Source of the DNA: an uncultured Alphaproteobacteria bacterium
Lineage (GTDB): Bacteria; Pseudomonadota; Alphaproteobacteria; RF32; CAG-239
Direction of reading: 5' to 3'
Assembly: GCA_944391415.1 (NCBI GenBank)
Contig: CALXTM010000002.1
Location: 62,001-126,000 of the forward strand
Length of the DNA: 64,000 bases
Positions within the stretch are counted from its first letter, which is position 1. Every line of letters begins with the position of its first letter. The notes below the pieces were generated by a model, which was not told where the DNA came from, did not search any database, and saw only the letters and a list, made by a program, of their open reading frames with translations. The position numbers and the translations under genes were made by a program. Below are positions 25,807 through 35,963 of the stretch, in pieces.

Positions 25807-26757
25807 CTAATCTACAAATTTAATCGAAAATTTTTCATTGGAGGTTTCAGGAGCTTTAAATACAGTGTTTTGAAGATTTAGCTCCGAAGCTTTTTTTTGC
25901 TCTAAAATATTAATAATCATATCAAGCTCGGCAACTGAGGCATATTGCAAAACTACCTTGCCGCCACCTTGTTTATTTGGGGTTATTTTTATTCTTAAAC
26001 CTAAATTTTTATTCAGATTTTGTTCAATTTCTAGAACATCGGTGCTTTTGCTTGGTCTTGCTTTTTTGGTTGGCGAAGATGAGGCGTCTTTTTGTTTTGC
26101 CACCAAAGATTCTACCTGACGGACATTAAGATCTTCTTTGATTATTTTTTCGGCCAAGGCCAAAGCATTATCCAAACCAACCAAGCAACGCGCATGTCCG
26201 GCTGATAACTTGCCTGAGGAGACCAAAGCTTTGACTTCGTCAGGCAAGGTTAACAACCTTAGTGTGTTGGCAATGTAGCTGCGCGACTTTCCAACAATAG
26301 AGGCCACTTTTTCTTGAGTATGTGCAAAATTGTCAATCAAGCTTTGATAGGCGGCAGCTTCTTCAATGGCTGATAAATTCTCACGCAACAAGTTTTCTAT
26401 TAAGGCTATTTCCAAGACCTCGTTATCGGATAAATCTTTGACAATTACCGGAACTTCCGTTAGCCCGGCTTCTTTGGAAGCACGAAGACGGCGTTCTCCG
26501 GCAATAAGCTCATATTGCCCGCCTTTGTGTCTTACTATTAAAGGCTGTAAAACTCCTTTTTCTTTGATTGAAGACGCCAGGGATTTTATAGACTCTTCGT
26601 TGAAGTCTTTACGCGGTTGCCAAGGACCAATCACAATATCCTTTATATTGACATAATTAGATGGTTGAGCTGTCGGCAAATCGTCATTGAGGATATCTTC
26701 TCCCAACAAAGCCTCTAACCCTCGACCAAGGCTTTTTTTCTTGTTTTCTTCTAACAT
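25807..26757 (-). CDS. parB: Chromosome partitioning protein ParB
   Basis: CTP-dependent DNA clamp that loads at parS and spreads to segregate the origin. The 316-aa protein has the N-terminal 'SLGRGLEALLGE' ParA-contact start, 'PWQPRKDFNEESIKSLASSI', the CTP-site motif 'GERRLRA', 'ENLLRENLSAIEEA', the helix-turn-helix 'TQEKVASIVGKSRSYIANTL' and a C-terminal dimerisation domain. It overlaps parA by 7 bases. Confidence 0.96.
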   Translation of the reverse strand: MLEENKKKSLGRGLEALLGEDILNDDLPTAQPSNYVNIKDIVIGPWQPRKDFNEESIKSLASSIKEKGVLQPLIVRHKGGQYELIAGERRLRASKEAGLTEVPVIVKDLSDNEVLEIALIENLLRENLSAIEEAAAYQSLIDNFAHTQEKVASIVGKSRSYIANTLRLLTLPDEVKALVSSGKLSAGHARCLVGLDNALALAEKIIKEDLNVRQVESLVAKQKDASSSPTKKARPSKSTDVLEIEQNLNKNLGLRIKITPNKQGGGKVVLQYASVAELDMIINILEQKKASELNLQNTVFKAPETSNEKFSIKFVD

Positions 26758-27530
26758 GCTATTAACTCTCTTTCTCTTTTAAGTACTTCTTTGGTAAGGC
26801 CTATATATGCTTGAGAACCCGGGCATTTGAAATCATATAAAAGAACCGGTTTACCATGAGACGGGGCTTCGGATATTCTGACGTTGCGGGGTATTACCGT
26901 ATCGTAGACTTTTTTGCCAAAGAAGTTGCGTACATCATCTTCAACCATCTGCGTGAGATTGTTGCGTTTGTCATACATGGTTAAGACAACCCCTTGTAAT
27001 ACCAAACCGGGATTAAAGTTCTTTTTGATGGTATTAATGTTGCGAATTAAATCAGAGATACCTTCAAGAGCCAAAAATTCACACTGAAGCGGAACAATAA
27101 CCGCATCAGAGGCAACCAAAGCATTTACGGTAATAAGACTTAAAGAGGGCGGACAATCTATCAAAATATAGTCATAGTTGACAGCCTCTTTGCTAATGGC
27201 TTTTTTAAGAGCAAATTCTCTTTTCTCTACATCTACCAATTCTATCTCGGCGGCAGCCAAATCAGGTGATGACGGAACAATCGAAAAACCAGGTATCTCG
27301 GTCCAAACAACAGCGTCGGTAAGACGTCGATTGCCTAACAAAATATCATAAGACGACGGCATGCTGCCTTTTTTATCAATACCAAGCGAAGTAGATGCAT
27401 TGCCTTGCGGGTCAAGGTCAATGACCAATACTTTTTTGCCGGCAGCTGCCATTGCCGTGGCAACATTAACCGTGGTGGTGGTTTTGCCAACACCTCCTTT
27501 TCGATTAGCAATTGCTAAAATTCTTGGCAT
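26751..27530 (-). CDS. parA: Chromosome partitioning ATPase ParA
   Basis: Walker-type ATPase that positions ParB-parS complexes over the nucleoid. The 259-aa protein has the deviant Walker A 'NRKGGVGKTTTTVNVATAMA', 'VLVIDLDPQGNASTSLGI' and 'YDILIDCPPSLS'-like Walker B ('YILIDCPPSLSLITVNAL'). It directly follows rsmG on the same strand, the widespread rsmG-parA-parB order. Confidence 0.97.
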   Translation of the reverse strand: MPRILAIANRKGGVGKTTTTVNVATAMAAAGKKVLVIDLDPQGNASTSLGIDKKGSMPSSYDILLGNRRLTDAVVWTEIPGFSIVPSSPDLAAAEIELVDVEKREFALKKAISKEAVNYDYILIDCPPSLSLITVNALVASDAVIVPLQCEFLALEGISDLIRNINTIKKNFNPGLVLQGVVLTMYDKRNNLTQMVEDDVRNFFGKKVYDTVIPRNVRISEAPSHGKPVLLYDFKCPGSQAYIGLTKEVLKRERELIAC

Positions 27531-28154
27531 TTATTTTCTCCTTTTCTTTGATATATCGGTGATGATTAAAATTCTTCCTTCTTCTGACATTTCGTTTGGT
27601 TCTATATGACATTTGAAATGCCAGTTTTTGTGTGCTTCGGATAACTCTAAAGCATAGTTTTTGCCTTTGGGAAAGATACAAACACTATCTTTGTGACAAA
27701 ACGGATATGAATATTGCAGCAAATCGGTTAGGGATGTCATGGCTCTGGAGGTTATTACATCAAACTGCAAATTTTTTAGATTTTCGATTCTGTCATTGAT
27801 AATTGTTACCGGAGTTGAGGTAACTTTGGCAACCTCGTTTAAATACATTGTTTTCTTTTTTATACTTTCAACCAAAGTGACTTTTAAATACGGCGTATTT
27901 TCTTTTGCCATAATTGCCAATACCATTCCTGGAAAACCAGCCCCAGAGCCAAAATCGACCAAAGTTTTTGCTGATTTTGGGATATATTTAAACAGCTGCA
28001 TAGAATCTAAAAAATGGCGATTCCAAGCATCTTCAAGACTTGATTTGCTGACTAAATTAAACTTGGTTTGCCATTCTTGTAATAACGACAAATAAGTTTT
28101 CAGTTGGCAAATTGTTTCATGTGAAACACTAAAATTTTCTATAAACTTTTTCAT
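27531..28154 (-). CDS. rsmG: 16S rRNA (guanine-527-N7)-methyltransferase RsmG
   Basis: SAM-dependent methyltransferase for G527 of 16S rRNA, 207 aa. Diagnostic segments: 'EWQTKFNLVSKSSLEDAWNR', 'HFLDSMQLFKYI' and the SAM loop 'VDFGSGAGFPGMVLAI', followed by 'VTLVESIKKKTMYLNEV'. The gene's first codons carry a parS-like 16-mer. Confidence 0.94.
   Translation of the reverse strand: MKKFIENFSVSHETICQLKTYLSLLQEWQTKFNLVSKSSLEDAWNRHFLDSMQLFKYIPKSAKTLVDFGSGAGFPGMVLAIMAKENTPYLKVTLVESIKKKTMYLNEVAKVTSTPVTIINDRIENLKNLQFDVITSRAMTSLTDLLQYSYPFCHKDSVCIFPKGKNYALELSEAHKNWHFKCHIEPNEMSEEGRILIITDISKKRRK
28113..28128. promoter_or_regulatory. parS-like site in the 5' end of rsmG
   Basis: TGTTTCATGTGAAACA differs from the classic parS palindrome TGTTTCACGTGAAACA at one central base. 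The same 16-mer recurs in mnmG, 1.8 kb away, which is very unlikely by chance. It is the expected ParB loading site near parAB. Confidence 0.85.
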
Positions 28155-28402
28155 GATTTATTTGTATATTTTTTATAAAAAATTTAAAACATAAAAAAAG
28201 CAGTTATAAACACCATTTTATTTGCAAAATAAAAAATATTTTAAAACAATAAGTTAAACATCTGATTTTGAATCTATTTATTAAAATAAAGCTTAATAAA
28301 GCATTTTGTTTGACAATGTCTTTTATTATTGCCAAGCACGAACGATTCGTCTAAGTTGCACATAAAATGAGCAGCGACGATTCTACATTTTTATATTTCG
28401 GG
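28155..28402. other. Gene-free AT-rich gap upstream of rsmG
   Basis: About 250 bases between rsmG and the decayed HD-domain gene hold no reading frame that I can support and no clear hairpin. It probably carries an rsmG-parAB promoter, but no convincing -35/-10 pair stands out. Confidence 0.5.
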
Positions 28403-29016
28403 CTATATATCAAGTATTGTGTAGATATCTTTGTTGCACAGTTTGTCAAAGTAATCTTTGAACTCTAGTGCTTCAGATAATTTTTTTTGAGATACCTCTG
28501 GTGGTAACTTATATTTATCGGTTATCATTTTAATCCGATTTTCTACGGTGTCTATCTTATCCCAGGGGGCCATCATATCGGCAAGATGTATCAGCTTGTC
28601 ATAGTCGTCAAACGGTTGCTGCTTGAGAATTGAGGCAGCACGAAATATTTCTTGCTGATTGTATGCCGAAAAATCTTGCGGAGTAAAAGATGAATCAAAA
28701 AAACTGTGACTTAGGCAGGTTCTGGCAACCTCATCAAAACCTAGTTTTAGCATTTCATCATATCCGGCAGTGCCATGAAAGGTATGTAAAACAGTTTTTC
28801 AATATATTCGCCATAGTCGTGCAACAAACCGAGTATATATGACTTTTCTATATCAAGATGGCTATATTCGGCTATTGTTGAGGCTACAAAAGCAACATTT
28901 TGATAGTGTTTGGCCGACAAATCGTCAGGATATCCTGCTTGATGATTGATTATTCTGGTTTGTGATACAGCATAGTGATATAAATCGTTGGTTTGTTGCA
29001 ACTTTGGCAACATCAT
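28403..29016 (-). pseudogene. Frameshifted HD-domain protein
   Basis: Two adjacent frames each match one half of the neighbouring intact HD gene. The upstream frame has '[15 protein letters not shown]' and then runs into 'LFYIPFMALPD' and stops; one base over, the sequence continues as 'HTFHGTAGYDEMLKLGFDEV', matching '[19 protein letters not shown]' of the intact copy. 'CLSHSFFDSSF', 'DDYDKLIHLADMM' and the C-terminal 'CNKDIYTILDI' follow. A single-base indel near 28785 explains this. It could be true decay, a sequencing error or recoding. The start is 2 bases downstream of the intact gene. Confidence 0.75.
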
Positions 29017-29018
29017 TA

Positions 29019-29636
29019 TTATTCCCTTACATTAATTATTTTATAGATATCACAACCGCATTTGGCGTCAAAATAGGCTTTGTTTTGCTCAACTCCTTTT
29101 TCTAAAGTTGTGGTTTGCTGAGGTGAAAGATTATATCTTTGGCGGATACAAGAAAGCCTTTGTTGATAAGATACGATGTTGTTGGTTTCAAAAAACATAT
29201 CACAAAGTTGAATAAGACGATCGTAATCATCGTATTCAATATTTTTTATTATTGACTGGGCTGTTTGTAAATCTTGAATGGAATATTGTTTATAGTCATC
29301 AAACTTTATGTCATTAAACGGAAAAGAATGGGTGATGCACACTCTGGCTATAGCATCGAAACCTCTTGCTTTCATTGCATTGTATCCATAGATGAAATGA
29401 GCAATGCCGCTTTGTTGTTCGTTTTGAATTTTGCCATAATCATGCAATAAACCAAGAACATAGGCTTTTGAGGAGTCAAGTCCGCAATAACCAGCAATTT
29501 TAAGAGCGGCATCACCTACACCGTTAGTATGAAAAATATATTCTCTGCTGCGAACATCAGTATTCCACGAGATATTACCGTGAATGCTTTCTTGCCATAA
29601 ATATATGGCTGTTTTTATATCAGGATAGCTGTTCAT
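29019..29636 (-). CDS. HD-domain phosphohydrolase
   Basis: A 205-aa HD-superfamily protein. The metal ligands can be followed: His in '[15 protein letters not shown]', the HD pair in '[12 protein letters not shown]' (about residues 61-72), His in 'VCITHSFPF' and Asp in '[10 protein letters not shown]'. Such stand-alone proteins hydrolyse nucleotides or other phosphoesters; the substrate cannot be read from sequence. Its ATG overlaps the mnmG stop as ATGA, so it is translationally coupled, and a decayed paralogue lies just downstream. Confidence 0.78.
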   Translation of the reverse strand: MNSYPDIKTAIYLWQESIHGNISWNTDVRSREYIFHTNGVGDAALKIAGYCGLDSSKAYVLGLLHDYGKIQNEQQSGIAHFIYGYNAMKARGFDAIARVCITHSFPFNDIKFDDYKQYSIQDLQTAQSIIKNIEYDDYDRLIQLCDMFFETNNIVSYQQRLSCIRQRYNLSPQQTTTLEKGVEQNKAYFDAKCGCDIYKIINVRE

Positions 29637-31477
29637 TTGTTTATATATCCTAAAAGAGCCGTTATGGCTGCCGGGGTTACACCCGGAATACGCGATGCCT
29701 CACCGATGGTAGATGGACGCACTTTGGATAATTTATATACCATTTCACGAGAAAGACCACCGACTTTGCTGTAATCCAAGTCATCTCTAATTCGTAAATT
29801 TTCATCTTTCTTGAATATCTCTATATCGGCAAGTTGTCTTTTGATATAGCCAGAATAACGAGCCTCTATCTCAACTTGCTCATAGACAACAGGATCTATA
29901 TGTTCTATCTCCGGCCATATGGATGTAATTGTTTCATGTGAAACACCATTGTATGACATTAGATTAAATGCACTGCGTTTGAGACCATCTTGCTTTATGT
30001 TTATACCGTATTTTTCTAGCTCTGCAGGTAAAATAAAAAGATTCTTTGAAAGATCTCTAAAGTTTTCAATTGCCTGTTTTTTGGCTTTAAATACATTGTA
30101 TCTTAAATCTGAAACACAACCTGCGGCATAGCCTTTTTCGGTTAGGCGCATATCGGCGTTGTCGGCCCTTAAAAACAGACGATATTCCGAACGAGATGTA
30201 AACATACGATATGGCTCATCAACACCCTTGGTAATTAAATCATCAACCATAACACCAATATATGCTTCGGATCGATCAATAACAAATTCTTTATGTTTGC
30301 GAACCTTTAGCGCAGCATTGATACCGGCTAAGATACCTTGGGCCGCAGCTTCTTCATAGCCGGTGGTGCCGTTTATTTGACCGGCAAGAAATAAATTGGG
30401 AATTTTTTTGCACTCAAGACAATGATTTAATTCCTGAGGATCAACGTAATCATATTCTATGGCATAGGCATACCGTAGAATATCAACTTTCTCAAGCCCC
30501 TTGATGGTATGAATAAATGCATCTTGAACATCGGCAGGAAGAGATGTTGATATGCCGTTGGGATAAACAACATCGGTATTCAACCCCTCTGGTTCAAGAA
30601 AGATTTGATGAGACGTGCGATCTGCAAATTTTACAAGCTTGTCTTCTATACTGGGGCAATATCTTGGCCCTACACCCTTGATAAGACCTGAAAATAGGGC
30701 ACATTTATCAAAATTATCACGAATAATTTTATGAGTAAGCTCGTTAGTGTTGGTTATATAACAACTGATTTGCGGGGTGGTGATTTCTTTGGTTAAAAAC
30801 GAAAAAGGGCAGGGATGTTCATCGCCTTCTTGGCGGCTTAAAATATCCCAATTAATGGTTTTGCCGTTTAAGCGAGCAGGTGTTCCAGTTTTAAGACGGC
30901 CCACCTTGAGACCTTTTTGCTTTAAATACGGTGTTATACCAGAGCACGAAATTTCCCCAACTCGTCCTCCTATGGTAGCCTGATGACCTGTAAACATAAC
31001 ACCGTTAAGAAATGTACCAGAAGTTAAAACCACAACATCTGATTTGATAATAGTTCCATCAGATAATATGGCTCCGTTAATTTTATCATCATTAAAATAT
31101 AAGCCTTCAACCGATGCCTCAATAAGCGTCAAATTTGTTTGAGATTTAAGAGCATCTTGCATATAATGACGATATAAATCTCTGTCGGCCTGGGCCCTTG
31201 GGCCTCTGACAGCTGGACCTTTTGATGCATTAAGCATACGAAATTGTATGCCGGCCTTGTCTATTACTTTGGCCATAAGACCGTCAAGTGCATCAATTTC
31301 CCTTACAAGATGTCCTTTACCTAAACCACCAATTGCTGGATTACATGACATTTCACCTATTGTACTTATTTTGTGAGTTATAAGTGCCGTCTTTACATCC
31401 ATGCGGGCTGATGCCGCAGCTGCTTCACAACCGGCATGACCGCCGCCTATTACAATAACATCATAAATTAAGTCCAT
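29633..31477 (-). CDS. mnmG: tRNA uridine-34 modification enzyme MnmG (GidA)
   Basis: FAD enzyme that, with MnmE, makes the 5-carboxymethylaminomethyl group on wobble U34. The 614-aa protein begins with the dinucleotide fold '[20 protein letters not shown]' and shows '[21 protein letters not shown]', '[17 protein letters not shown]', '[11 protein letters not shown]' and '[16 protein letters not shown]'. mnmE lies 4 bases upstream. The gene also contains a parS-like site. Confidence 0.97.
   Translation of the reverse strand: MDLIYDVIVIGGGHAGCEAAAASARMDVKTALITHKISTIGEMSCNPAIGGLGKGHLVREIDALDGLMAKVIDKAGIQFRMLNASKGPAVRGPRAQADRDLYRHYMQDALKSQTNLTLIEASVEGLYFNDDKINGAILSDGTIIKSDVVVLTSGTFLNGVMFTGHQATIGGRVGEISCSGITPYLKQKGLKVGRLKTGTPARLNGKTINWDILSRQEGDEHPCPFSFLTKEITTPQISCYITNTNELTHKIIRDNFDKCALFSGLIKGVGPRYCPSIEDKLVKFADRTSHQIFLEPEGLNTDVVYPNGISTSLPADVQDAFIHTIKGLEKVDILRYAYAIEYDYVDPQELNHCLECKKIPNLFLAGQINGTTGYEEAAAQGILAGINAALKVRKHKEFVIDRSEAYIGVMVDDLITKGVDEPYRMFTSRSEYRLFLRADNADMRLTEKGYAAGCVSDLRYNVFKAKKQAIENFRDLSKNLFILPAELEKYGINIKQDGLKRSAFNLMSYNGVSHETITSIWPEIEHIDPVVYEQVEIEARYSGYIKRQLADIEIFKKDENLRIRDDLDYSKVGGLSREMVYKLSKVRPSTIGEASRIPGVTPAAITALLGYINK
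29930..29945. promoter_or_regulatory. Second parS-like site, within mnmG
   Basis: An exact copy of the 16-mer in rsmG (TGTTTCATGTGAAACA), inside the coding sequence of mnmG. parS sites inside genes next to parAB are common. Confidence 0.85.
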
Positions 31478-31481
31478 CTTC

Positions 31482-32813
31482 TTATTTACCTATACAAAAA
31501 GAGCCAAATATTTTATCCAAAATTTCTTCAACTTCTATACGACCGGTTATTTTTCCTATTTCTCTGCAGGCAAGCCTTATATCCTCGGCCGAAAGTTCTA
31601 TTTCTTTATCCAAATTAAATTCTGAAAGATAACTGATTGTATTACGCAGAGCCTCTCGGTAACGTTGACGCGTAATTAAAAGCCCAGAAGTAGAACTGAA
31701 TTTGTCTTTTATCTTATCACTAATTGACTTTAACAAAATATCTATCCCTTGATGATATTTTGCAGAAATCAAAATATATCCTTTATTATTTAGGAAAATT
31801 TTTTGTTCGTCACTTAGTTTGTCAACCTTATTGGCAACATATATTTTCTTGTTTTCGTTAATTAAATCAAACTCTTGAGGTATGTTTTTCAAAGCATCAA
31901 ATAAACAAATTACAATATCTGCATCTTTGGCCTTATCATAGGCAATGGCGATGCCTTTTTGTTCAATTTCTTCTGAAGTGTTGCGCAAACCTGCTGTGTC
32001 GGTAAAAATTACAGGATATCCGTCAATGTCAAGGTGAATGTCTATGGCATCCCTGGTTGTTCCTTCTTGATCGGAAACAATAACCGCTTCCCGACGCGCA
32101 ATCGAATTGAGTAATGATGATTTGCCTGCATTAGGTTCGCCAAGAATAACAACTCTGAAACCATCTCTTAATCTTTCACCAACATTGTCGCCTTTAAGAT
32201 GATTGGTAATATCTTCTTTAACTTTAAATACAGTGTTTTGCAAATTTTCTATGACGTCTTGCGGTAACTCCTCGTCAGGAAAATCTATATATGCTTCCAA
32301 ATGAGCCAATACCATCAACAATTCTGACCGCCAATTTTCATATAAATCTTTGAGCAAGCCATCCATTTGACGTATGGCATATTTTTGTTGTTCTGATGTT
32401 TCAGCATCTATTAAATCGGCTAAACCTTCAGCCTCGGTTAAATCCATTTTTTGATTATAAAATGCCCGCTTGGAGAACTCTCCAGCCTCGGCTAATCTAA
32501 AACCTGATATTAATGATAAATTCTCTAATATTGACGATATTACGGCTTTGGAACCATGAACTTGAAATTCAACAACATCTTCTCCGGTAAAAGAATGTGG
32601 CGCCTTAAAATATAAAACAAGAGATTTATCCAAAATTTCACCTGATAAACCTTTTATATCACAAAAATAGGCATATCTTGGTTTGATTGATACGGTATCT
32701 ATATTGGTCATATGGGATATCGATTGCAAAGCATCTTTGCCAGAGATGCGGATTATGGCAACACCTGATTTGCCATAGACAGTCGAAAGCGCATATATCG
32801 TCTTGTCATCCAT
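31482..32813 (-). CDS. mnmE: tRNA modification GTPase MnmE (TrmE)
   Basis: Partner of MnmG. The 443-aa protein has the N-terminal formyl-THF-binding domain ('[20 protein letters not shown]'), a helical domain with '[20 protein letters not shown]', then the G domain: '[19 protein letters not shown]', '[12 protein letters not shown]', 'FTDTAGLR' and 'NKVD'. It ends in the essential 'FGSFCIGK' Cys motif. Its promoter should lie in the gap before the HAD gene. Confidence 0.97.
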   Translation of the reverse strand: MDDKTIYALSTVYGKSGVAIIRISGKDALQSISHMTNIDTVSIKPRYAYFCDIKGLSGEILDKSLVLYFKAPHSFTGEDVVEFQVHGSKAVISSILENLSLISGFRLAEAGEFSKRAFYNQKMDLTEAEGLADLIDAETSEQQKYAIRQMDGLLKDLYENWRSELLMVLAHLEAYIDFPDEELPQDVIENLQNTVFKVKEDITNHLKGDNVGERLRDGFRVVILGEPNAGKSSLLNSIARREAVIVSDQEGTTRDAIDIHLDIDGYPVIFTDTAGLRNTSEEIEQKGIAIAYDKAKDADIVICLFDALKNIPQEFDLINENKKIYVANKVDKLSDEQKIFLNNKGYILISAKYHQGIDILLKSISDKIKDKFSSTSGLLITRQRYREALRNTISYLSEFNLDKEIELSAEDIRLACREIGKITGRIEVEEILDKIFGSFCIGK

Positions 32814-32874
32814 TTTATCTTCCTCTTGGTTGTAGAAGATGTTATAAAATCATTGTTTTAATCTTGCAAGTATA

Positions 32875-32910
32875 AAAAAGCCTGTTTTTTTGACTCTACA
32901 GAGGCTTTTT
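32875..32910 (+). terminator. Hairpin between mnmE and the HAD gene
   Basis: AAAAAGCCTGT pairs with ACAG(A)GGCTTTTT across a 12-base loop. The two flanking genes are divergent, so it is not an obvious gene end; it may insulate or act as a leader element upstream of the HAD gene. Confidence 0.45.
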
Positions 32911-32984
32911 ATGTTTTCTTAATAAATCTATCATAGAATAGTTAAAATTTGATTGTACAGGCTTTGAGCGAGGATGCTTTTTTG

Positions 32985-33641
32985 ATGAAAAAATTAATCA
33001 TTTGGGATTTTGACGGTGTTATTGCCGATACAGAAAAATTATGGCTTGATTCACGAATGGAAATCCTAAACAAAGAATATAATACTAATTGGTCTTTTGA
33101 AACAGCAAATAAAAATATCGGCGGAATGAGTGATAAAGACAAACAGAGAGCATTGAATAATCTTGGCATTAACGTGACAAGTGATTTTTGGGAAAAGGCT
33201 ATCAAATTAGATATGCAAAAAATGAAAAAAGGTTTTGCTTTGACCGACGGAATTGAAAATCTATTTAAATTAAAAGAGTTTGATCAGTGTATTGCTACAG
33301 GCGGTACAATTGCCAAGACAGAGCTAAAAATCAAAAATGTAGGTATAGAAAAATATTTTCCAAAAGAAAAAGTATTTACTGCTGATTTGGTAGAATATGG
33401 CAAGCCAGAACCTGATTTGTTCTTATTAGCAGCAGAAACAATGGGATATATGCCTCAAAATTGTATTGTAATTGAAGACTCTATTGCCGGACTAACCGCT
33501 GCCAAAAAAGCTAAAATGGAGACGATAGCTTTTGTAAAATATAGCTCCGAAACATATATTAAAGAAATACAAAAAATGGGAATAACTCATATTTTTGACA
33601 ATATGAATGATGTCAAAAATTTTGTTTTGTCTAAAATATAA
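32985..33641 (+). CDS. HAD-superfamily phosphatase, beta-phosphoglucomutase-like
   Basis: A 218-aa HAD protein with motif I 'IIWDFDGVIADTEKLWLDS', motif II in 'CIATGGTIAKTELKIK', and motifs III/IV in 'YGKPEPDLFLLAAETMGYMP' followed by 'CIVIEDSIAGLTAAKKA'. The cap domain is the small helical C1 type. Substrate unknown; sugar or nucleotide monophosphates are typical. I chose the ATG giving MKKLIIWDFD because HAD motif I starts within 10 residues of family N-termini; a longer reading adds 12 unmatched residues. Confidence 0.82.
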   Translation: MKKLIIWDFDGVIADTEKLWLDSRMEILNKEYNTNWSFETANKNIGGMSDKDKQRALNNLGINVTSDFWEKAIKLDMQKMKKGFALTDGIENLFKLKEFDQCIATGGTIAKTELKIKNVGIEKYFPKEKVFTADLVEYGKPEPDLFLLAAETMGYMPQNCIVIEDSIAGLTAAKKAKMETIAFVKYSSETYIKEIQKMGITHIFDNMNDVKNFVLSKI

Positions 33642-33726
33642 ATATACTTGTAAAAATAACAAAATAAAGTAATAATGTTCGTATCTTAAAAATTATTAAT
33701 ATTACGTATAATTAAAAATTTTTTCT

Positions 33727-34197
33727 ATGAAAAAGAAAAGTTTATTTTTATTGATTGCGTTGACCATCATTTTTGCTGCAGCTTGGGTGATAGGTTTATT
33801 CTTTGAAAAAAGTCTGGATATCGTAATATTCAGCATCATTGTCTTTGTGACTATGTTCGTAGGACAAAAATACGCTTTGATAAAAATTAAGTCAGCTAAA
33901 ATAAGATTTATGTGGTCTTTTTTGGCAGCGGATTTATTTTTATATCTTTGCGGAATAAACTTATTGATGTCTTTTTTGGCAACATGTTTGGTTATCGCTA
34001 TATTCCAATATGCTCCCAAAATAGGAGAATTACTCGGTTTTAACGATTGTTTCCCCGTACAAGATTGGGATGGAACAATAACCGATGAAGGTGAAATTAT
34101 CGGAGAATACAAATATTATGAAAAAAACAGAATACTTTCTCCGATAGCTGTTTTATTAATGCTTTATTTCTTATATTTTATAATAAAGTATGATTAA
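33727..34197 (+). CDS. Hypothetical inner-membrane protein
   Basis: A 156-aa protein with about five hydrophobic segments (residues 5-25, 28-45, 62-85 broadly, then one near 132-152), short Lys/Arg-rich loops and a conspicuous acidic loop 'DWDGTITDEGEIIGEYKYYE'. No family recognised. It follows the HAD gene and is ended by a terminator, so it may be a single-gene unit. Confidence 0.6.
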   Translation: MKKKSLFLLIALTIIFAAAWVIGLFFEKSLDIVIFSIIVFVTMFVGQKYALIKIKSAKIRFMWSFLAADLFLYLCGINLLMSFLATCLVIAIFQYAPKIGELLGFNDCFPVQDWDGTITDEGEIIGEYKYYEKNRILSPIAVLLMLYFLYFIIKYD

Positions 34198-34198
34198 A

Positions 34199-34234
34199 AA
34201 AAATAAGTTTCCTTTTTTAGGAAACTTATTTTTT
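34199..34234. terminator. Bidirectional terminator between the membrane protein gene and rho
   Basis: A 14-bp stem AAAATAAGTTTCCT/AGGAAACTTATTTT with a T5 loop and flanking A/T runs, between convergent genes. Confidence 0.88.
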
Positions 34235-34238
34235 GTTT

Positions 34239-35492
34239 TTATGAATTCATATTAGCAAAGAAATCCTTGTTGTCTTTGCTAACCCTTAGCTTATCTAGCA
34301 AAAATTCCATTCCGTCAGTTAAGCCCATTTGCATCAGGACACGACGTAATACCCACATTTTGGTTAAAGTTTCTTTATCAACCAATAATTCTTCTTTGCG
34401 AGTACCAGAACGAGTAATATCAATGGTCGGAAATAAGCGTTTGTCAGTTAATTTTCGATCCAAAATTATTTCTGAGTTGCCGGTTCCTTTGAATTCTTCA
34501 AAAATAACCTCATCCATCCTTGAACCGGTATCAATCAAAGCTGTTGCAATAATGGTTAAAGAACCTCCTTCTTCAACATTACGGGCAGCACCTAAAAGCC
34601 TTTTCGGTCTTTGGAGAGCATTGGCGTCAACACCGCCGGTTAATACCTTGCCAGATGATGGAATTACCGTGTTATAAGCTCGGCCAAGACGAGTAATGGA
34701 ATCGAGCAAAATAACAACATCTTTTTTGTTTTCAACCAATCTTTTGGCTTTTTCTATAACCATTTCGGCAACTTGAACATGGCGAGAAGCCGGTTCATCA
34801 AAGGTTGACGATATAACTTCTCCTTTGACTGAACGTGTCATATCGGTTACTTCTTCAGGGCGCTCATCTATTAACAAAACCATTAGATAACATTCGGGAT
34901 GGTTGCAAGCTATCGCATGAGCAATATTTTGCAACATAACCGTTTTACCTGTTCTCGGAGGTGCAACAATAAGTCCTCTTTGTCCTTTGCCCTGAGGAGC
35001 TATTAGATCAATAACCCTGGTGGTATAATCTTTTTCACCGCAAATAATGTCAAAATTGAGTTTTTCGGTAGGATATAAAGGAGTTAGATTGTCAAAATTA
35101 ACCCTTAGTTTGGATTTTTCTGGATCGTCAAAATTAATCTTGTTAACTTTGACCAGAGCAAAATATTTTTCATTTTCTTTTGGAGCTCTGATTTCTCCTT
35201 CAACAGTATCGCCAGTTCTTAGGCCATAGTGTTTTACTTGTGCAGGTGATACATATATATCATCGGGACCGGCTAAATAATTTGATTCTGATGACCGCAA
35301 AAAACCAAAACCGTCAGGCATTACCTCTATGGTGCCATCTCCGGTAATTGCTTCGTCTTCGCCAACCAATTTTTTTAAAATGCCAAACATTAAATCTTGT
35401 TTACGCATTGATGAAGCATCATCAATACCTAACTCTTCGGCTTGAGTTAATAGCTCAGCAGGAGATTTTTGTTTTAACTCTTGTAAATTCAT
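34239..35492 (-). CDS. rho: Transcription termination factor Rho
   Basis: Hexameric RNA translocase that ends transcripts. The 417-aa protein has the RNA-binding cold-shock domain ('[23 protein letters not shown]', split around residue 65), Walker A 'APPRTGKT', '[13 protein letters not shown]', '[20 protein letters not shown]', and a C-terminal '[11 protein letters not shown]'. It reads away from the putative origin. Confidence 0.97.
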   Translation of the reverse strand: MNLQELKQKSPAELLTQAEELGIDDASSMRKQDLMFGILKKLVGEDEAITGDGTIEVMPDGFGFLRSSESNYLAGPDDIYVSPAQVKHYGLRTGDTVEGEIRAPKENEKYFALVKVNKINFDDPEKSKLRVNFDNLTPLYPTEKLNFDIICGEKDYTTRVIDLIAPQGKGQRGLIVAPPRTGKTVMLQNIAHAIACNHPECYLMVLLIDERPEEVTDMTRSVKGEVISSTFDEPASRHVQVAEMVIEKAKRLVENKKDVVILLDSITRLGRAYNTVIPSSGKVLTGGVDANALQRPKRLLGAARNVEEGGSLTIIATALIDTGSRMDEVIFEEFKGTGNSEIILDRKLTDKRLFPTIDITRSGTRKEELLVDKETLTKMWVLRRVLMQMGLTDGMEFLLDKLRVSKDNKDFFANMNS

Positions 35493-35719
35493 ATTGACCT
35501 TTGCTGGAAATAAAAAAGAATGTAATTAATTACATAATCTGTATATTGTTTTTTTGGATTGTTGTCAATTAATTTTATTAACAGCCCGAAGGGCCTAACA
35601 ATATTATTTTAAAATATATAGTTGTTATTTGTATATGGCTGTTAGCTGTGTGTATAAGTTTTTTGTTATATTAGTTATATACAAAATTGCTTTTGTGAAT
35701 AAATTTGTGAAGATATTTA

Positions 35720-35734
35720 TTAACCTTTTTTTAA
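35720..35734. promoter_or_regulatory. CtrA-like motif in the candidate origin, site 1
   Basis: TTAA CCTTTTT TTAA: two TTAA half-sites with exact 7-base spacing, the form bound by the cell-cycle regulator CtrA. AT-rich background makes a chance match possible. Confidence 0.4.
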
Positions 35735-35774
35735 TATTTTGTTTTTGTTTTATTTTTGTAAATAAAGATATTTT

Positions 35775-35789
35775 TTAATACTTTGTTAA
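35775..35789. promoter_or_regulatory. CtrA-like motif in the candidate origin, site 2
   Basis: TTAA TACTTTG TTAA with 7-base spacing, 40 bases from site 1 and 9 bases from a DnaA-box-like sequence. Overlap of CtrA and DnaA sites is how Caulobacter represses initiation; the parallel is inference. Confidence 0.45.
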
Positions 35790-35963
35790 TAAATTTTTTA
35801 TCAACAACTATTTAATAAAAAAATCTGTTGTTTATAAGTCGTAAATTTAAATTTTATGTTTTGTTTATAAGATAAACTGTTTGTGGATTTTGGCCTGGTT
35901 TATACACAGGTTAAAAGTTATTTGTGGAAAAGATATGTAACTAATTGATTTGGTTTTGAAAAA

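Larger units (their letters stand above)
35493..35963. other. Candidate chromosome origin (oriC) between rho and coaE
   Basis: Over 470 bases with no gene and extreme AT content. DnaA-box-like 9-mers: TTATTCACA (35694-35702, minus), TTATCAACA (35798-35806), TTATACACA (35900-35908) and TTTTCCACA (35923-35931, minus). Long T/A tracts at 35722-35800 could be the unwinding element. Two TTAA-N7-TTAA CtrA-like motifs lie at 35720-35734 and 35775-35789. In Caulobacter and relatives the origin lies in the hemE region with rho and coaE-dnaQ nearby, so the context agrees. A 16-bp palindrome ATGTAATTAATTACAT (35520-35535) and a small GCCC/GGGC hairpin (35584-35595) near rho belong to its leader. Confidence 0.6.

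Noticed and set aside
28081-28154. The parS-like palindrome read as an operator of rsmG
   Set aside because: An identical copy within mnmG and the match to the ParB site explain it better.
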